Of a stretch of 7,851 nt of DNA, positions 4,317 to 7,851 are shown one piece after another. Under the pieces are notes generated by a model that did not search any database, was not told the origin of the DNA, and worked only from the letters and a program-made list of their open reading frames with translations. The translations under genes were made by a program, and so were the position numbers. Source of the DNA: Planctomycetaceae bacterium (GTDB lineage: Bacteria > Planctomycetota > Planctomycetia > Planctomycetales > Planctomycetaceae); the NCBI GenBank assembly GCA_020426065.1, contig JAGQQT010000175.1, forward strand, positions 1 to 7,851, written 5' to 3'. Each line of letters opens with the position of its first letter. The first letter of the stretch is position 1.

Positions 4317-5531
4317 GTGCTTGAGGCTTTGTCTGTGCCTGGAATTGGGGATGAGAATCACTGGCGCAAACAGTGGTACAACATCAGGGAGACTCAGGAG
4401 TTGTCTGGTCAACGCAATCTGACCTTTGAGCGGGATCGATTTCTGCTGGTTGTCATTGCGCTGGTCGGGCTGGGCGTGATGATGGTGTTTTCATCCACCG
4501 GGGCAACCCGGATGCTGGAACTGCGGGCCGATTTTCTTAATCGTCATCTCCAGTTTCTATGCCTGAGTGGTGGCCTGTTTACGATCATTCAACTGCTTCC
4601 GCTTCGATTGATTCTGCGATGGGGAGCCCTGGTTTATCTGCTGGTGCTCACATTGCTGATTCTGGTTCTGATCCCTGGGGTGGGTGCAGAAATCAATGGA
4701 GCACAACGCTGGTTCCGGTTTGGTTCGGTCTCGCTGCAGCCTTCGGAAATGATGAAGTTTGCGCTTCCTCTGATGCTGGCCAGTCTGCTGCATCGGAGTC
4801 GGAACTGGTCGCTGACCGGGCAATCTTTGTTTGCACTCCCCTGGCTGGCGGGAACGAGCCTCCTGATTCTGGTAGAGCCCGACCTGGGAACGGCCGTTCT
4901 TGTATTCCTGATTGGCTCGTTGTTTCTCTTTCTGGCGGGATGTCCTTTAAGGATATTTGGCTGGGGAGCGGTGGGAATGGTTCCGCTGGCCAGCACACTG
5001 GTCCTGCTGCGACCTTATCAGCTGAAACGGGTGATGGCCTATCTGGATGCGATCGGGAACTGGGAAAACGCTCAATACCAGGTGAAGCAGTCTCTGCTCT
5101 CACTGGGAGCGGGCGGATTATGGGGCACCGGTTTTGGTCAGGGCTTGCAGAAGTGGAGCTTTCTCCCGGAATCTCATACCGATTTCGTATTTGCGGTAGT
5201 GGGAGAAGAGTTGGGGCTGATTGGCAGCCTGGGTGTGGTCTTCCTGTGGCTGCTGCTGATGCACTTCGGGATTCAGCTTGTAGAACGGGTGCGGCACAAC
5301 CGGATCGCGTTTGCACTGGCAGGCTCGCTGTTATTGGGAGTCCTGCTTCAGGCGGCCATTAATGTGAGCGTGGTAACGTCGCTGGTGCCACCCAAAGGGA
5401 TATCGCATCCGTTTCTGAGTTACGGTGGCAGTAACCTGCTGGCAACACTGATCAGTCTGGCACTCGTAGTGAAGATCACGACTTCAACTGAGTTGGAGCC
5501 CCACCCGGAAGAGGTCGTTTCGCTGGAGTGA
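4317..5531 (+). CDS. ftsW: Septal peptidoglycan glycosyltransferase FtsW (SEDS family)
   Basis: SEDS proteins polymerise lipid II into glycan strands in the inner membrane, and FtsW does so at the division septum with a class B transpeptidase (FtsI). The 404-residue protein has about ten hydrophobic segments from residue 42 on. Diagnostic blocks are NGAQRWFRFGSVSLQPSEMMKF (127-148), EPDLGTAVL (187-195), YQVKQSLLSLGAGG (254-267), SFLPESHTDFVFAVVGEELG (281-300) and PPKGISHPFLSYGGSNLL (358-375). Asp289 in the SHTDF block corresponds to the essential Asp of RodA/FtsW. The GEELG and P-x-KG signatures favour FtsW over RodA. The start is uncertain: GTG at 4317 gives a cytoplasmic N-terminus of about 40 residues; alternatives are GTG at 4335 and TTG at 4416, the last with AGGGAG upstream. 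The gene stands alone, not in a dcw cluster; the antiporter gene is 200 bp upstream and the convergent neighbour begins 12 bp downstream. Confidence 0.93.
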   Translation: MLEALSVPGIGDENHWRKQWYNIRETQELSGQRNLTFERDRFLLVVIALVGLGVMMVFSSTGATRMLELRADFLNRHLQFLCLSGGLFTIIQLLPLRLILRWGALVYLLVLTLLILVLIPGVGAEINGAQRWFRFGSVSLQPSEMMKFALPLMLASLLHRSRNWSLTGQSLFALPWLAGTSLLILVEPDLGTAVLVFLIGSLFLFLAGCPLRIFGWGAVGMVPLASTLVLLRPYQLKRVMAYLDAIGNWENAQYQVKQSLLSLGAGGLWGTGFGQGLQKWSFLPESHTDFVFAVVGEELGLIGSLGVVFLWLLLMHFGIQLVERVRHNRIAFALAGSLLLGVLLQAAINVSVVTSLVPPKGISHPFLSYGGSNLLATLISLALVVKITTSTELEPHPEEVVSLE

Positions 5532-5549
5532 TTCTAAGCCGGATCACTC
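5526..5549. terminator. Possible bidirectional terminator between convergent genes
   Basis: GAGTGAT (5526-5532) and ATCACTC (5543-5549) are a perfect 7-bp inverted repeat with a 10-base loop, spanning the 12-bp gap. Each arm contains the TGA stop codon of one of the two converging genes. The plus-strand sequence that follows is pyrimidine-rich (ATCGTCTTCTTC) but has no true T-run; the minus side has none. Part of the symmetry arises because both genes end in a GAG or GAA codon followed by TGA. Confidence 0.35.
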
Positions 5550-7475
5550 ATCGTCTTCTTCAAACTGGACTTCTACCAGTTTTTCCACTTCGCCACTGGA
5601 AGGAAACTCGCCAATGATGGTTTCCGCATCGGTATGCAGCCCCAGAACCGCTCGCGGCTGTCCGTTGTAATCGAGGTTGCGGAGATAGAGCCACTGCCCA
5701 TCCCCAATTCTGCAGCGGGAAGCGAAGGCCGTTTCTGGCGAGAGAACCTGGCGGGCTTCAGTGATGGTGAGTGGATTCCAGTCCGCTGGCTGACCTGCCC
5801 GGGCAGGAGACCATTCCAGCAGGAGAATCTGACTGAAGCGGTGCTGGCCAGTCTGCTGGAAGTGCAGTTCATCCGAGTGGACAGAAAATGTGCCAGCTGC
5901 CTGCTCCACTGGAGTGGAAGGAAGTGAGAGCGGGACACAGTTGACAACGTGCCGCTGCTGTTTGAGCTGAAAGGCGCGAGTCGCCGAATCTTTGCGGGCT
6001 TTCCATTTTTCGGCCAGCGGCAAAGACCAGGTCATCTCCAGTGGAGTATTTTCTTCACAGGAGATCGTATCAGCCAGAATGGCCAGATGGTCATTGCGGG
6101 AGAGGTAAATCTGCCGATCCAGCGTCACCGGTCCGGCCTGGTTGCGCAGTTCGATAAAATCTCCCTCTTCCTCGTTGTACCAGCAGAGCGTGTTCCACTC
6201 GTCATTCAGGGTGATCGCTTCCCCGGCTACCCGGATGGAGGTGGCCCATTTTCCGGAAAAGACGGGCAGACCCAGGGCGGAGATCAGCAGTTCAACGGTT
6301 CCCTGTCCGGAGTTCAGGCAGATCTGGTCCGATCCGCAATACCAGTTGCTGCGGAGGTTGGCCAGATGCGCCCAGTCCGACTGCGCTGCCGCTGTCAGAT
6401 CGGTTTTCAGGGAAGTCCGTTTGCGTCCGGATGAGGCAGCCTTCTTGAGTGGATGCCCCAGTGCCTGCCGTGTCTGCTCCACCCACAGTGGAACGGCTTT
6501 TCGCGTGCGGGCTGGCAGAGCCAGACTCAGAATTTCAGACCATTGCTCTGGTGAACTGCCTCCCAGCGGGCAGGTTCCCTGGGCAGTTGTAAAGCTGGCG
6601 AGCGTTTGGACAAGGCTTTCCCAGCGTGCCTGGGCTGACTTTTTGAGGAGCGGTTTGCCTGTGGGGCCGGCCAGATGCTGGCCTCGCACAAATGATCCAA
6701 GCCAGACCGCCAGGTTGGGGATCAGAGAACAATGCGGTAATCCATCCAGATCCGTGACCGCATCCAGTTCATCGGCGTAGCTGCGTCGGCCTGCGCGGAG
6801 CAGACGGCCAGCATGCTTCTGGTGCGGGAGCAGGAGTCCGAGCAGCAGACGGGCTTCCGCCAGGATCAGAACCCGCTCCAGGCTCGTATGTCGATCCGAA
6901 TTGAGTGGAGCGTCTGCTTCGAAAATCGACTGGGCATAACTGTTGATCCGCAGGTACCAGCGGAGCCAGTCTTTGGATTTGAGATGAACATTTCCGATCA
7001 GGAACAGGCCCAGTTCCAGAATCAGCTGTGGGGCATTGCCAGGTACGGTGAAGCCCACGGGAGGAACTGCCAGATCCAGCGCGAGTTGATCGGCCATCAG
7101 CCTGCGAAAGGCCTTCAGGTTTTTGTGGGATAAAGTTTCTCTGCCGGTCAACTCAGCCTGCAGCAAAATTTCGAGAGCAGACTTCAATCCCTCAGCGTGC
7201 AGGGGAATCAGGGCAACACAACTCTGCAGGGATTTCAGATAGTCCCGCCGCTGTCTGTCCGCGCGTTTTCCTGCAAACAGGTCATTCTCCGAAAGCAGCT
7301 TGACGATTCCGGCATAATCCTCCGCTTTGAGGGCCGCTCGAATCTCTTTGCCGGTTCTGCCTTGCCAGGTGATCGATTCCAGCTCCTCCCAACCTTCCCC
7401 TCCAATGTTTTCAGCAGCAGGGGAGTACTCGGAAACGGGATGTCCGTTTGATGATTGCGTTTGCAGGCTGGTCAT
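5544..7475 (-). CDS. Hypothetical protein, possible heparinase II/III-like C-terminal region
   Basis: I do not recognise a named family with confidence. The 643-residue protein has two parts. Residues 1-340 are mostly helical by composition, with Leu/Ala-rich segments such as LILELGLFLIGNVHLKSKDWLRWYL and a stretch LVQTLASFTTAQGTCPLGG. Residues about 368-630 are strand-rich and Trp/Tyr-rich: RSNWYCGSDQICLNSG, NDEWNTLCWYNEEEGDFIEL, VTLDRQIYLSRNDHLAILADTI, EMTWSLPLAEKW. That helical-then-beta order, and the run of a basic strand followed by an aspartate strand, recall the C-terminal beta-sandwich of heparinase II/III-type lyases. However, I cannot point to catalytic residues. There is no signal peptide or membrane segment, unlike secreted lyases, and the C-terminus is acidic (FEEDDE). 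ATG at 7473-7475 is the first start; no Shine-Dalgarno sequence is visible. It follows the PIN/TRAM gene by 61 bp on the same strand, so they may be cotranscribed. Confidence 0.9.
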   Translation of the reverse strand: MTSLQTQSSNGHPVSEYSPAAENIGGEGWEELESITWQGRTGKEIRAALKAEDYAGIVKLLSENDLFAGKRADRQRRDYLKSLQSCVALIPLHAEGLKSALEILLQAELTGRETLSHKNLKAFRRLMADQLALDLAVPPVGFTVPGNAPQLILELGLFLIGNVHLKSKDWLRWYLRINSYAQSIFEADAPLNSDRHTSLERVLILAEARLLLGLLLPHQKHAGRLLRAGRRSYADELDAVTDLDGLPHCSLIPNLAVWLGSFVRGQHLAGPTGKPLLKKSAQARWESLVQTLASFTTAQGTCPLGGSSPEQWSEILSLALPARTRKAVPLWVEQTRQALGHPLKKAASSGRKRTSLKTDLTAAAQSDWAHLANLRSNWYCGSDQICLNSGQGTVELLISALGLPVFSGKWATSIRVAGEAITLNDEWNTLCWYNEEEGDFIELRNQAGPVTLDRQIYLSRNDHLAILADTISCEENTPLEMTWSLPLAEKWKARKDSATRAFQLKQQRHVVNCVPLSLPSTPVEQAAGTFSVHSDELHFQQTGQHRFSQILLLEWSPARAGQPADWNPLTITEARQVLSPETAFASRCRIGDGQWLYLRNLDYNGQPRAVLGLHTDAETIIGEFPSSGEVEKLVEVQFEEDDE

Positions 7476-7536
7476 GGTGTATCGTCAAGATCATGAGGAG
7501 CATTGTGAACAGGTAAAGTCGTGAGAGACCAACTGC

Positions 7537-7851
7537 TTAACTGGTTTCTGTTTGCCGAGTGGTACGCCCGGAACGGCCAGTCTGGGGAACTTCAACGCCG
7601 CTCGGCTTGCCGAAGATCATGCGGCCGGCGCTGTTCTGCAGCACGCTGGTCACTTCGACATCAACCTCTTTACCGACCAGATCTTTACCCTGCTCACAGA
7701 CCAGCATTGTTCCATCATCCAGGTAGCCAACTCCCTGTCCGTAGGATTCCCCTTCCTTGATGAGGGTAATCCGCACATGCTCTCCAGGGATGTATTTCGG
7801 TTTGAGAGCGTTGGCAACATCGTTCAGGTTGACAACATCCACATTCTGCAC
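7537..7851 (-). CDS. PIN/TRAM domain protein, YacL-like (C-terminal TRAM part only)
   Basis: Only the last 104 residues lie in the window; the gene continues past the right edge, and the GTG at 7849-7851 is an internal Val, not a start. The visible part matches the C-terminus of YacL-type proteins: [20 protein letters not shown], then a TRAM domain with [20 protein letters not shown] (35-54), [18 protein letters not shown] (56-73) and [11 protein letters not shown]. Family members are about 350 residues, with four membrane segments and a PIN nuclease-like domain before TRAM, a presumed RNA-binding beta-barrel. A membrane-associated role in RNA cleavage is proposed for the family but not shown by this fragment. 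A basic, Thr-rich tail ([14 protein letters not shown]) follows the TRAM domain. The stop is TAA at 7537-7539; no terminator hairpin is evident before the next gene. Confidence 0.9.
   Translation of the reverse strand: MQNVDVVNLNDVANALKPKYIPGEHVRITLIKEGESYGQGVGYLDDGTMLVCEQGKDLVGKEVDVEVTSVLQNSAGRMIFGKPSGVEVPQTGRSGRTTRQTETS

Noticed and set aside
4559..5362. 267-residue open frame in another plus-strand frame inside ftsW
   Set aside because: The ftsW frame carries all SEDS signatures. The alternative is low-complexity Gly/Ser/Arg text typical of a shadow frame.

Overview
The window looks like a chromosomal segment of a planctomycete, probably a Planctopirus/Rubinisphaera/Gimesia-type member of the Planctomycetales. 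The evidence is the gene content and style rather than a marker gene. A stand-alone ftsW lies outside any division cluster, a CsrA domain is fused to a two-component receiver, a long planctomycete-style hypothetical protein is present, Shine-Dalgarno sequences are weak or absent at most genes, and base composition is moderate. I see no insertion sequence, tRNA, rRNA, CRISPR array or phage gene, so this reads as core or near-core chromosome.

Layout: bases 1-1728 are a minus-strand block transcribed right to left: a CsrA-receiver fusion (970-1728), cutA (521-850) and the N-terminal part of hisH (1-319, running off the left edge). Bases 1729-2211 are a divergent intergenic region of about 480 bp with several inverted repeats. 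It includes a possible promoter and a structured 5' leader for the CsrA-receiver gene, with a CsrA-site-like AAGGATG motif in the loop. Bases 2212-5531 hold two plus-strand genes: a CPA-type Na+(K+)/H+ antiporter with a C-terminal TrkA-N-like domain, and ftsW, separated by 200 bp containing two stem-loops. FtsW ends tail-to-tail against a minus-strand block at 5544-7851: a 643-residue protein of unknown function with a possibly heparinase-like C-terminal half, preceded by the C-terminal TRAM domain of a PIN/TRAM (YacL-like) protein that runs off the right edge.

The genes do not form one pathway. They cover histidine biosynthesis, metal tolerance, post-transcriptional and phosphorelay regulation, ion homeostasis, septal peptidoglycan synthesis, and probable RNA or nuclease biology. 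The best candidate for something under-described is the CsrA-receiver gene together with its leader. It appears to join an RNA-binding CsrA module, a short helical segment with a histidine-kinase-like H-box, and a complete phospho-acceptor receiver. Its leader carries a CsrA-site-like motif, and an eight-base core of that motif recurs in front of the downstream cutA. This suggests a single polypeptide that could couple phosphorylation to mRNA control and could act on its own message and its neighbour's; the regulatory part is inference.
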